Source: Diploscapter coronatus (lineage: Eukaryota; Nematoda; Chromadorea; Rhabditida; Rhabditidae). From it: DNA of 64,000 bases. A program made the position numbers and the translations under genes. The notes under the pieces were generated by a model that saw only the letters and a program-made list of their open reading frames with translations, did no database searches and was not told the origin of the DNA. The stretch is taken from positions 6,905,201 through 6,969,200 of the forward strand of contig OZ038422.1 in NCBI GenBank assembly GCA_964036155.1, read 5' to 3'. Positions 10,194 to 22,435 of the stretch are shown here, one piece after another (position 1 is the stretch's first letter; the number at the start of each line of letters is the position of its first letter).

Positions 10194-13100
10194 ATGCATA
10201 GCCAGAACAGAAAGGGGAACTCGAAAGGAGAGAAGAAGATCGAGTTCCAAAGGGATCCCGATCCTTTTCCAGAGGGCACACTCAAGATCTTCTTGCCCTA
10301 CGTCAAAAATGGAAAGGAGAGAATGGAGAGGATCAGAGACGATTTGGAGTATTGTCTAACGAACCTATTTATTCTCAACCAAACTGCCATCAACGAGTTC
10401 GAGGCCGATGAGGTCACTCTGAGAGAGGAGTCCACCGAAATGACAATCGAACTCGAGGTTGATTCAGCTGTTGCAAGGGTAAATTCTAATATTTAGAAAT
10501 ATTTCTAACTTCTTATGCAAAGCTTTCATGCCAGATTCTGTAGTGTCCGAGTGTAGCTTTAGTTATTTCGATTATTTATTTTACTTTCAACAATGGTTTA
10601 CAAAATATACGATCGAATAGTATTGTAGAGATAGAAAAAGGAGAAAGCTAACGTTAGATTCCTGGGCTTATATATGGGAGCTGGGCGGGTTCAGAGAGAT
10701 CAAAATTAGGCTTTTCCGCCGAGGGTCAAATACATGCTTCAGTGCACCTTTTAGGGCATGATCTGCTACTCCCCAGGCGGGCATGTCAAAAGGGCTTTAT
10801 CTGGGTGTGGCTGTCACAGAGTAAAATGATGGACATGAAAGGACTAAGGTGCGATGCGGTTGCTTTTTGAAGGGAATGCAATATCACAAAGTTAGTTGCG
10901 TGGGAGCCAAAGATTCGATTGAATCCCAAATAATGAGTTCCAAAATTGAAAAAAGATCGTTAGTTTCACATATAGAGCGCATATGAATTTTTCTCAAAAT
11001 TTATCGTCTTCTTTCAAATAGTTTATCTGAAAAATGGGTGTGAAGTTTCAGAAACTGAATTACAACGAGCAAGCATCGAAGGAAAGACTCTATCGCGGAT
11101 TGTTTGACTTCTTCGAAGGCCAGGACCTGAAGGCAGAGAAGCCGCCAACCATCACTCTGCTGGGAGACGAGCTCTACAGCAGGCAGATCATCTGCGAGAA
11201 GAAGGTCGAACTAGAGTACTTCGAGTTCGGCAACTTCATCGAAGGAAACTTCTATCTCCACTTCTCGCACAAATACGAACCAAAACTGCAACAGTACAGG
11301 TACGAAAATGAAAATGAAAATTCTGTAAAACCAGTTATAGCCATATAAAAGAAGATAGTTTCTTCTAGCAATTTCAAAATATCTATGCTAAAATACGAAT
11401 TTGTTGATATTTTGAAATAGAATAGACTGACTGAGAATTCGTGACTAATATCGAAAAATAAATCACCTGCTCATTCTCTTCCTTGCACCAGGTCTTTCAA
11501 GTAATATTTCTATTTTATTTCTTGAATAACTCTTATTTTGAATCCTATTTTACCAGGATTTTTGGGTTAGGTGATCAGAAGTTCATGAATTTTTCCATGT
11601 TCAATTTTACCGATAATTTAATTGAAGAATCCAAAATACTCTATAACTTATATCTCTTTCACGAACGAAAATGGAGCGTCTCCCGTATTTAACTTTCATC
11701 CTGTACAGATTTTAGAAATTCAATAATGATCAATTTCAGGCGAGAAGACGATGAGGAGGACGACTATTTTCATGGCGCGATTTTTCAATTCGATATGCGC
11801 GACTTCATCCGAGTCTGCTGCGAGCACAAAGACAATCAAGGGGTGCAGAATTACGAGATCAAAATCCGCGAATCCAACATTCGTAAAATCATTCTGCAGG
11901 TAAATCGATGATTCTATGATCTATGATCCGAAAAATTGCGTATTCCACGAATCATCTTGTAAGGAAACTTTTTTTTCATGCACTCTTGCGGTTAAAAAAT
12001 CATACTATCAAACTCATTTCATACTTCTCAAACACGATTCTGATTACAGAAATTCGACGATGAAAAGTGCACCTGCAGGCTGAGCATCGACCTGCACTCT
12101 CCTCCGAACCTCTATCGATACAAGACTGACGAGGAACTCGAGGAGATCAAGCAGCAGAAAAATGGCAAAGGGAATGGGAATGGGGATGGAATTAGCAACA
12201 AGGAAAACGAAGAAGTAGAGGCGGCTTCTAAACAGAAATGGAGAAAGCCTTTCATCAAGGGATCTGATCGAGTCATCAAGCTCTATAATGAGACATCTGA
12301 AAACGTGTTCACAGAGGCCACTCACTTCACTCTAGGACTCAGCAATGTCACAATTGTAAGCATTACTTTTAAAATTCGACATTTTTCCAAAAAGCAAATT
12401 GATCTTCATGAATCTCAATTCTGGATATGGATGTGAATGAATAATCAGCTCTAAAAGTGTGTTAAAGCTCAGTTCTTAGTTTAAAATATTACACTCTAAA
12501 TTATTATCAGCGCTGCTCTAGAATGTTCGTTTAGATTTCAAAATGAATTATCCTAACGATCATTATGAAGAAAAGAGCATCGATTTTCAGACCGACGTAA
12601 TAGACATCGTATCTCGCTTCCACGTTCGACATAAATTCGACATCGAGTTCACTCAAGCTCAGAGTGTAGGTTTTTCATAATTGACAAAGCGATCTTTAAG
12701 GAAAAAATGACCTTCGAAACCTTGATTAAATTCAACTTAATTTTGATTAAAAAATCCTGCAGTCGACATAAAATGCTTCATATTTCTTCAGTCGAACTAC
12801 CCGATGACTTCCACGATCGTCCAGGGCTGGATGTACGGCCAAGGAAAGGGGTTCAGTGAATTTGAATCGAAAGTGAAAGCAGAGCTGCAGTCGTACATCA
12901 ACAAGCAGGGCAGCGAGGGCAATCGCTGCTTCTTTTACATTGTCTACCTCGTCACTGCACTCGTCAGTCGCGGTTCGCTCGTCAAGGATGTTCTCTTCAT
13001 GGAGAAGAAGCGAGAAGCTTCGGCCTGGATTCGATTCCAGTCTTCTATCATCGAACAGCTCAGGAATGGCTCGAAAAACAACAAGGTTTAATTCCATAAA

Positions 13101-16100
13101 CTCAATTTTTGAAATTATTCGCCGATTCAGATCTATCCGGCAGTAATTGCCTCTCTCTGCCGTCTCATTCAGTTGGTTGATGAACGTCACAGGATTGTGG
13201 ATTATTCGAAAATGTTCGAGAGAATCTTCAACCAGTGTCTATTGAATGGAACAACGATAGATTTGACAGAGGAGGACAAGAAGCAGAAGATTCTTCTCTG
13301 TTGCAAGGTTGGTTTGCACAATCTGAATAGAACGTTAATTTTATCATTACAAGAATTAATATGGCAAACGCTTTTATTAAAAATCAAATCCTAATAAATT
13401 ATACTTTTTTTTTACTATTTCATGTTCCGATGCGTGAACATGCACACAGAATTGATGATACAGTCGCTTTTAATAAGATTTCATATAACACAATAATGCG
13501 ACTTTTAAAACTGAAAAAATAAAACATCAATATCGATTGCGTCAGTCAATTTCAGTTGATAATCACCCCAACGCGAATGCTGATGATGCCACCGGAGAAG
13601 ATCATGGGAAATCGCGTTCTGCGAACGAATAACCAGGACGAGAGCAGAATGGTTCGATTCGTACTGAGGCTAGTTAAGCTTCCTATTTTGAATTGAAAAC
13701 CGAGCTAGGCAGAGTGCGCCAGATAGTTAGAGGGCAACCTCGTAAAGTTAAAACGTTCTACCAAAATCTTGTTTGGCATCTTCTTATTTATCAACTTTCT
13801 ATGGAAAAATTTAACCTGCGCATCCACCAGGGCTGTTCGAAATTTCGATTCCGACTAGGAAAATTTCGATTTAGAGAGATTTTTGGTCTCGAATTCTGAT
13901 TCCGATTTCTGGCTGCTTGAAAATTTGATTCTGATTACTAACTTGTCAAAAGCTCATAATCAAAACCCCGAACAGTCCCGTATCCACTCTCTTATAATTT
14001 TTCGCTCGAGATAAAATCCACCTAAGTCTGAACGAAGAGTATAAATATAGAGATGAGAACTACGACAAGATGCACGGAATGAACATGTCAAAGGCGATGT
14101 TGGAGAAGACCGTCAGGAAAGCCTTCAAGGACAACGTCGTCATTTGCAGTTAGAGTTTTGAGACTACTTTAGGGAAAACTTAACTGCTTCCAGAAAAGAT
14201 ATTTGTTTTCATCGGCTCTTCGAGTTCTCAGCTACGAGATGCTGGCGGGTATCTTTGCGAGAGGTACAATGCTGAGGGAAAGGACAAAATCCCGTCGATT
14301 CGCAGAGGATTAGGAAAGTAAGGAGGATTGTTTTTAAATTAATATGCCAATTATAAATGAATCTTCAAATTCCAGCTTCTTGGACCTGCAAAGCGTAATG
14401 AAGTATTTGGCTAGATTGGGACAGTGCTTCACTTCGAGCTTCGTAAGTTGAATGTCGTTGCTCAATTGTTTCAAATTTCCGAATTTTAGCCATCAGAAAC
14501 GGTAAAACTGGATCAGGATCAGTACGAAATCGTCAAAGACGTGGAGAGAGAAGGCAAAGCCAATGGGTAATTAGAATAGTTCACCAAGCGTTCAAAATTT
14601 TCTACTTTTAGTCAGACGGTAAAGTACTGCTTTACTGATGGCGTTGGGATGATTTCTCTCCTTCTGGCAGAAAAGCTGATGAAGGAATTCCTCAGCACAA
14701 ATGCGCTCGAATCATGTCCTTCAGCTTTTCAAGTAAACATTTGTTTTCTTTTTAATATTTTCATTTATCTTTCTGATTTCAGTTTCGAATGGGAGGAGCC
14801 AAGGGAATGTTAACCGTGGAACCGGCCTTGACACAGCCTCATCTCTGGAGACAGCGAGCTGTGTCGAAGCCTTACAAGAAAGAAGGGCTACATATTGTGT
14901 TAAGGGAGAGCCAAAACAAGTGGGAGAAGTTATTGATCATATTGAATTTATTTTTAAATTAAATATTAAACCTCGACAATTTCTGAACACTAGTTACTAT
15001 CTACATGGAAAAGTATTAGATAATTCTCGGCTTATTAGCACATAAAATTAGAGTTTTATGGTAGAAGTGATCGTCAATTCCAATTCTATGATTTGGATTC
15101 TTAGGTTCGATGACGTTGAGAATCGCTCGAAGCTTGTTCCTGAAATTGTCAAATACTCAACCCCATGTCCAGTTACCTTGAATCGACCGCTGATTAACAT
15201 TCTCGATCAGGTTTGAAAAAAAAACTATGCAAGATCCTTCATGAAGTAATTTTTAGAACACCGCCAAATGTGGAAAAGCTGCAAACGAATCGATGAAGGC
15301 GCGAATTCTCGATCTGCTAGATTTGGAGATAAAAAGTTCTGCCAGAGCCTTAAGAGACGAAGCGGTTGCGCTGGATAGATTAACGGTTGGTTGATTTTTG
15401 AATAAAAGGCACCTTGGATTCTTCGGAATCTTGAAAATCGAAAATTTCGCGACAATGGGTGAAATGGCATTGATTGATAAAGTAAATATTATTCAAGCCT
15501 ACCCTATCAGTCAATGTCTTAAATTCTGAATCGAGAAAATGCGAAAATTCCTGGCTTTCAACAAAGACTCGGTGAAAACATAAATGAACTCTTTTCTCAA
15601 TATGTAAATCTCAAATTTCCAGGACATGCCTCATCGCATTGCCTATCGTTATCTTCACGAGTGTGGTGTCTCATTCATCAATGAGCCATTCTTCCGATCT
15701 TTGCTCAATGCGAGTGCCAAGAGCACTTATCGTGAGTTTGCAAGCAGAAGAAAACTTACATATCGATAGTTCTCTTCCAGACAAGCTGTTTATGAAGTCT
15801 CAGATCCCAATACCTAAATTATTGGGCCGATCGATGCTTGGCGTGGTTGATGAAACTGGACTTCTAGAATATGGACAGGTAAGAACTTCATTGGTTACGA
15901 AATGATTTCTTGTTTCTATTCAGGTCTTTGTTCAATTTCACGAAAGCACCAAGCACAAAATTCCACACGCAGAGGCGAAGAAGACCGTGCTGAAAGGTAA
16001 ATTCTTGCAATTATAGCAGGAAATGTATTATACCGCTAACTTCCAGGAAAAGTTGTCATCACGAAGAACCCGCAGATCACGAACGGAGACGTTCGACTAT

Positions 16101-19100
16101 TCGATGCAGTTGACATTCCACAACTGCATCATCTGGTCGATGTGGTCGTCTTCCCGCAGAAGGGTCACAGACCGCATCCCGATGAGATGGCCGGTAATCT
16201 TTTCATATGTCTGACTATCATCCATTCACTTTCTTTCTATGCTAAGCCATTCTTTTTAGGATCTGATCTCGATGGAGATGAATATTCCGTTATTTGGGAT
16301 GAGAAGCTTCTATTAAAAGGGAATGAAGCTGCTTTCAACTTCGCCACCGAGTCTCACAAGGAGAGACTGGATGAGGCAACTCTGCCTGAGAAAATTGTCG
16401 AGTTTCTCGTCAAATATTTTGAGCAGGTGAGAATTAGTCGTTGGTGTTGGACGGCGAGAAGGGCCTATTGTAGTTTTTACTATGAGTGAGTTTACCATTA
16501 CCAGTTTGTAGTTTTTACCAGACCTATAAACGTAGCACATGTCATATAGGGCACAGGGATAGGGCTAAGTAGGATGATTTTTCGTCAAAACAAACCACTC
16601 CCTACCCTTATCGTTTTATATTAAATCATCCCTATGCCCTATGCAGCATGCATCATGTTTACGCATCTGGTAAAAACTGCGCACTGGTAATGATAAACTC
16701 ATGATAAAACTACAATAGGCCGCGAGAAGTACGTAAGAATGTGGGTCGTGGATGACTCAAATACTGAAATTAATGATCCAAAATTGCTATACATCGAAAT
16801 AAAATTATTTGCAGGACAATGTTGGCCATGTCGCTGTCAACCATCTGCTAGTATCTGGTTAGTCTTCTACCAACAACCATTCAATGCATTACGATTTTCC
16901 TAAATTTCAGAGCAGTATGGTTTGGAGAGCAAAGTAGCAATTGCTCTGGCAACCAAGCACGACAAGGCTGTCAATTTCTCCAAGAGCGGCATCCCACCAG
17001 AACCCTTGACCAGAAATTGGAGCAACCTCGAACCAAACAGTAAATTCTTTAAACATTTCGCAATGACTGAAATTATTTCCCTTTTTGATTGGAGTGATTC
17101 TTGATGTGCTCTTCAAACGAAATTTCACATATCGAGAACGCAAAAATAATTTGCTAATCTTAAACCGGATAGAATAGCCTTACTTTGATCCAAATAGTAG
17201 TTTTTGCAATTAGTCAATTAATAAAAGTGGTGTCATAAAAATTGATAACAAAAAATCGTCATCATGAATTTTCTGAGCTGAAAAGTTTGATTCCCAACAT
17301 TCCGCTACCAATCCATACCCTATTAGGCAAGCTAGTACTTTCTAAATTGGCTCAAAATATGGCATATTCGTTGAATTCCCATGGCACTACTTTCGTGAAC
17401 TATTTTCATTAGATCGCATCAGTAAACTGAATGATCAAAGATTTCGTGCGTTAGTTTTAAGAATTTCATTTCTAGATCCCCGATCCGACGCGATTCCACC
17501 AGAAATTTCGGAGAGAATTCCAGATTTTCATCACGGGAAGGAAATGTCGCCATTTTACAGGAGTACGAGTATTTTAGGCGAAGCCAATCGGTAAAATGCA
17601 TAATTCTATCTCCAAAATTGTCTTTGAATCCCAGATACATCAAGCGCCTCGAGCATATCGTCGAATTGGGCGAGAATGATATGATCGACAATGAGATCGT
17701 TCTCGACCCTGATTTCGAGCATCGAGCGAAGGAATTGTGGGATGAAAGCGATGCTCTAGATGAGACTGGATTGAAAGAGAAGGCCAAGGACATGCTCAGA
17801 GAGTACAATTATGCTCTTAAGGTGAGTCATCTCTTCTGAATGAAAGATAATGGTTGCCGATCAGCAATACCGGAACTTAGTTTCCAATGAATTTGGTTCA
17901 AGTCCAAGTTTAATTCCCAAAAAACCTTAGTTCACTTTACTTTAAATTTCGGCTTAGAAAAGTATCCAGTTCAAGCTGAACGATTCTGAATCTAAAAAAA
18001 ATGCTAGATTTAGTTTCATTATGAAAAAAATTCTGCGAATTCGGCCTCAAATGCTTTTGCTTCGCAAAATTTCTTTTCTTAGTACTCAAAGACAGACAAA
18101 TGATTCTCTTGAAGAAAAAATTTACAAAATTCGGCGGGAAAGTTCCTCTTCTTCATGCTGCAATGGAGTAGAAAAACTTATTTCATTATTTCCATTTCAG
18201 GAGATCATGGAATACTACGGAGTAATGTCAGAAGCAGAGATATTCTCGGGATGTATCATTGAGCTGAAGAATAAGTCGGCTCAGAAGGATGCCGACGACC
18301 TAGCCATGTTCAATTTGACTCACATCATCGACTTCCGGATGAAGGAGCTTTACAAGCGATTCAGGGAGAAGTTCTTCGAGGATTTCGGTGGCTGGGAACA
18401 AGCAACTCGCCTACCCAGCGATAGACGCTTCCCCAACGATTTCTTCGGAGACGTTTTCATTCGGCGAGTCGAAAAGCCGAATCCGCGAATGCAGAAAATG
18501 GCCGAGCTCTGCTACAAGTTGGCTTACGAAGAGGCGAAAGGGGCTACTGGAACGAGGCTGCTTTCCTTCGGTTGGATCGCATACGACGTTCTAGCCTATA
18601 TGAAGAAGCAGAATACCCCTCGTGATCAGAGGGAAAACAAAGATCGGAGGAATTTTGTGAACCAACTGATGAGCAAGCATCTCATCCAAGCTAGATTTGA
18701 AGAAAGCTCCTCGCTATGGGACATGTTCACACAATGGTTATGCACTCATTTCGAGGACCTGAGGGAGAAGGATCCGACTATGATGCAGCTGATTTTTGGA
18801 ACGATTTTCAAAATGACGCTGGATGCCATGAACAAGAGAGTCGAGGAGCTGCCTCAAGGAATTCTCAATTTGGGTCCGCATTTGCTCGATCTGGTCGAGT
18901 TCATTGGTTCGAGACAGTTCATCTTCACTTTCAAAGATTCCCCCAAACAGAAAACCATCGCCAAACTCAACGGTGTCGCCTTCGAAAATTATTATAATTT
19001 TATCTTCAACAAACGAAGCCTGTTCCGGACAGACAGCCAGCTGCTCACCATCAAGGAGCATCCGCCATTCACGATCGAGATCTACGAGCTGCCCGACAAC

Positions 19101-20840
19101 GAATTCGGCATAGAGATGATCGCGCAGACACTTCAGGAGAAGTTGCAACTACAAGATATTCACATTCGCAAGCAGACCAATCGGCGCAACTTCCGCTTCA
19201 TGGTGACTGTGCGATGCACCCTAAAGGCATATAAAGCTCTTCGAGAAACATTGGTCGCTGAATGGCGACGACCTGAGCGAACCAAGAAGTACCACTGGGA
19301 AGAGATGGCTCGACAAGTCATGCTGCAGGTCTTCAAGGATACGCCGCATGAGAAGAAGGTATAAAGGAATAGTTCTAGAAAATAGTTTCCTTAATTTGAA
19401 CAGTTAATTGAGTTTTAAAAATCCTAGGTGTCATCCATATCCGGCGAAAATAGGCAAATCAAAATTTTCAGAAAAATTTTTAAAAATTGGAATTTCAGCG
19501 AACAAGAGGCAAATGTCACGATTAGTTGTAAAACTTGCCCATTACCCAAACTTTTCTCCACTAATTTCTTCTATTTTGGCAAGCACCCAAGCATTTCTAT
19601 CAAGAAAGTCGCGAGAGAGGTTTTGAATAATGGCGCACGGGATTAGCGCAGTTTCAACAATGTGCTGAAAACTATTTTGCATCATATATTGTTGGCTATA
19701 GATTTGATTTAAAAGATTGGCTTCGTGAATGAGCTTACGCAATTAGTGAAACTCTGCCTAACTAAGATTTCATTTTCTATCAACAGAAATTTGATTGCGC
19801 CATTTTTAAATCCCTAAAGATTCATTTCGATCTATCAATTTTGGCGATTTAGGTGACGACGCATCTGGAGACGAAGAAGAACGAGGCCAAACAACGAGGA
19901 AATTTGAACGGGAACGGGAATAGAAGTGTAAATGGAAATAACAACATTCAACAGTCTGTTCCCCGCTCGCAGCAACACTTGGACACGGCTCACAATCTGC
20001 AGCGGCCCAATTCGTTCTCTCCACAAGCTGCACCAGCACGGATCAACCGACAGAGGCATTCTGACCCAAATAGGGATCAGGGAGATGCGGGACAATCACC
20101 AAGGAGCAGCTACGGAGTCGGAGGAAATCAAGGCAGTCGTAATCAGCTACCTCGCAATCAGCAGTCCGACCAGTTCGGACAACGGACCAGACAAGCCGGC
20201 ACTCAGGTGAACCTTCAAAACCGTTTTTCATAATAAAAGAAGATAGAGGGGAAAAATTGAATTCATTTTCTTTTATCAAAATGCATCCCTGAATGAGTGA
20301 TAATTCGGAAACCTCGCAATCTGACAGCTTGAAGGAGGAGCATGGAAAGTGAGAGGGTTTTTTCCTACTCTCTTCTCGCTCTACATCCTATTTTGTCAAG
20401 TTACGAGGTTGCACGATTTCAAAATACCTAAATAAATGAATTATTAATGTTAGCGATACAGAAAAAGGTTATTGGACCTGGCACAGGAAAATGAGTGAAA
20501 CCTCTTCTCGCTTTTCCCTTTTCATTTCAAAAAGGAAAGAGAACACTCGCTCTTTTTTTAAAAAAAAAAAAAAAAAAAGAGGGATAGCGAGAAAAGGAGG
20601 GGAGACTCCGCCTATTTTTCTCTGTGCCAGTTTCAATAATCTCTTCTTTCCTCGTCACTAATACTCGTAAAACAAAAATTTCTTTTGCAGAGCAATCCAA
20701 CTCCGCCTTTCTCATCCCGTGATCGAGGCGATTTCACTCCAGCTCGAGGAACGCCCACTTTAGCTCGAAGATCACCCACTTCTCCGTCTTCATCCTACGG
20801 CTTTCCGCCGGCAACCTGGAACAACTATAGCAATCACTGA
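10194..20840 (+). CDS. RNA-dependent RNA polymerase (EGO-1/RRF family)
   Basis: Makes antisense small RNAs from RNA templates in RNA silencing. Exons: 10194-10478, 11052-11299, 11740-11899, 12050-12355, 12591-12665, 12792-13085, 13131-13307, 13556-13672, 14011-14148, 14194-14317, 14376-14442, 14490-14566, 14612-14732, 14783-14919, 15105-15210, 15257-15385, 15623-15731, 15781-15878, 15924-15996, 16047-16193, 16260-16426, 16815-16857, 16911-17039, 17476-17590, 17635-17821, 18201-19358, 19853-20206, 20691-20840 (about 1,760 aa). Core motifs in order: GSSSSQLRDAGGY, ARLGQCFTSSF, YCFTDGVGMIS, RMGGAKGML, LNRPLINILDQ, GVVDETGLLEYGQ, and the catalytic SDLDGDEYSVIWD in exon 16260-16426. All junctions keep phase except 13672/14011, where no canonical pair restores the frame and a MITE sits in the gap. 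The last two exons encode an Asn/Gln/Ser/Pro/Arg-rich tail. I cannot tell EGO-1/RRF-1 from RRF-3 by eye. Confidence 0.93.
10640..10900 (-). mobile_element. LTR-like island in RdRP intron 1
   Basis: This GC-richer block in an otherwise AT-rich intron reads on the minus strand TGACAGCCACACCCAGATAAAG, G/C-rich sequence, then CCATATATAAGCCC and a pyrimidine-rich stretch. That is the layout of an LTR promoter, with TATA and downstream start region. There is no ORF and no defined ends. It could also be another intronic insertion. Confidence 0.25.
13828..13979. mobile_element. hAT-like MITE (copy 2) in an RdRP intron
   Basis: The element starts CAGGGCTGTTCGAAATTTCG and ends in the inverted CCCCGAACAGTCCC. 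Flanks are GCATCCAC (13820-13827) and GTATCCAC (13980-13987), 7 of 8 bases identical, as expected for an 8-bp target-site duplication. Its left end matches the ends of the element at 49608-49713, so both belong to one non-autonomous family. It lies in the only RdRP intron whose splice sites do not restore the frame. Confidence 0.6.
16462..16721. mobile_element. fold-back MITE with perfect 8-bp TSD in an RdRP intron
   Basis: 260 bp from GGCCTATTGTAG to its inverse CTACAATAGGCC. The inverted arms run about 100 nt, with shared blocks such as ATTACCAGT, GTTTTTACCAGA and ATAGGGCA, so the RNA would fold into one long hairpin. Flanks are GCGAGAAG on both sides (16454-16461 and 16722-16729), a perfect 8-bp duplication of the kind made by hAT transposases. 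No coding capacity. It sits in the intron just after the exon carrying the RdRP catalytic Asp motif. Confidence 0.75.
20466..20642. repeat. inverted repeat with A-run in the last RdRP intron
   Basis: The left end AGGTTATTGGACCTGGCACAG is mirrored at the right end (inverse of CTGTGCCAGTTTCAATAATCT). Inner parts pair less well, around CTCTTCTCGCTTTT. The loop side contains a run of T then about 20 A (about 20552-20578). No target-site duplication was seen. Probably a non-autonomous fold-back element. Confidence 0.4.
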
Positions 20841-22360
20841 TTCACCAGTAGATTGTTATGCCTCGGAATGGTATTGGAGATTGGATTCATGTCTAAGAAT
20901 CAGTCATTACCTAATCAAACGACTGTTTGGGAGTTTAGATGTGGTCAAATTCATTTTTTTTTTAAATACTCTTCATTTTCACAGTCCATTACCTACGGAA
21001 ATGAATTAATATCTTTCTTAGCCTATTCTTTACACTGTGCATCTGTCAAATCGTAACATTTTGGTCATGCAGAGAGAAATTTACTAATTCACTGATCAAA
21101 ACATATCATTGAAAATCTTTATAGTTCGAAGAATCTACTCTGAATTGACCAGCTGTAATATACTTTCGTGTTTCTAGGGATTCTGAATCCAAACGGTCTT
21201 CTACTTTTGTTAGAGTTCTATTTCACTTAACGAAACTTGCCTGTATGATTCATCTTTTCTAGTTTATCAAAATATCCGCTTCTTTAACACGTTGCATAAG
21301 GGAAAAGTTTTGATAAAATCTCTGATAATGTGACGGTTTTGTTTCATATTGCAATATTGTTAAGAGTTGAAATAGGAGATCATAGACATTTATTCGTTGT
21401 TAGTTTGTAACTTTGCTGGATTTTGAAAATCGGCAAATGTTGTAAGTAATCTTTTGAGAAGTGTAGAAAATTTAATTTCCAATTTTAATTTCATTAGTTT
21501 TTTTTCCTACCCTCCAAGTGATCGATTTACACTCATCTCAATTTCCCTTAGTCTTACCTATTCTTCACTTCCAGTTGTGGATCTGATGGGTTTGAAATCA
21601 TGAAATCCCAAAATAAAAATATTCACCCCAATTGTCCGGTTATCATCAAAAAGCATTGACGTTCCAAACGTATTTTTCTGAAGCTGGTTTTTATTGGGTT
21701 ATTTACTTATTTCGCTGTTTATTTATTTCTAAACTTTTTACATAGTTTCAGTTTCTTGAATAAATATTATCTAAAAATATCCCTCGTGAGACCAAATCTC
21801 TATATTCATCGAAGAACGTTTATAATTTTAAATCTAATCGATAGTTAAATAATTAAAAATGAATTTCAATTTAAATTTTTTTTATAACAATTCTTGCACA
21901 TTTTCAGAAGGGTTTGCGCTTTCTTAACTTTGTTCGGTCTAGCCCATAAAAATGTAATTTTAACAAACCAATTTTTCTTTAATTCATATAGATCTTTGAA
22001 AAAAAAAATTTACTATGACGGAATTGTAGATAATATTTTCTTCATAATTTTTACCAGAAAAATGTTTAAAAATGATGGAAGGATGAAAAGTTCAATTCGT
22101 TTTTCTGAAAAAAGACACCGAGCAGGTCAAAGTATTGCGATTTTATCGTTGATCAACCAATTTGACTAATATTTCATTATTTTCATGTGACATTTTGTTT
22201 AATGTTAAAAAATATTGTATCATTTCTAAATTTGTCTCCGCTCTTCAAAAAGCATGCTTAATCACCGTTGATCATTAGTGTTTTCGTTTTCTTAATGAAC
22301 AAATCTCCTTATCAATGCATCAATGATGTGTATTATTGTTTTGTTTGCAAGAGCATCGAC
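20841..22360. other. intergenic, RdRP to transthyretin-like gene
   Basis: AT-rich with no supported exon. The ORF at 21894-22169 is Phe/Lys-rich and lacks splice or domain context. The RdRP 3' UTR presumably occupies the first part, but no AATAAA lies close to the stop codon. Confidence 0.4.
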
Positions 22361-22368
22361 TATAAAAG
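22361..22368 (+). promoter_or_regulatory. TATA box of the transthyretin-like gene
   Basis: TATAAAAG lies 75 nt upstream of the ATG at 22436, with no intervening splice acceptor of good quality. Confidence 0.5.
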
Positions 22369-22435
22369 TGCAGCCTGAAGACGTTGCTTATCTCCAAGTC
22401 AAAGGACAAACCTAAAGTAGCATTTCATTTTCATA

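Noticed and set aside
11483..11692. Possible extra RdRP exon in intron 2
   Set aside because: Entry phase fits, but no donor restores the downstream frame and the stretch is AT-rich, unlike the GC-richer RdRP exons.
21894..22169. 91-codon ORF downstream of the RdRP
   Set aside because: Lys/Phe-rich, AT-driven, with no signal peptide, domain or splice support.
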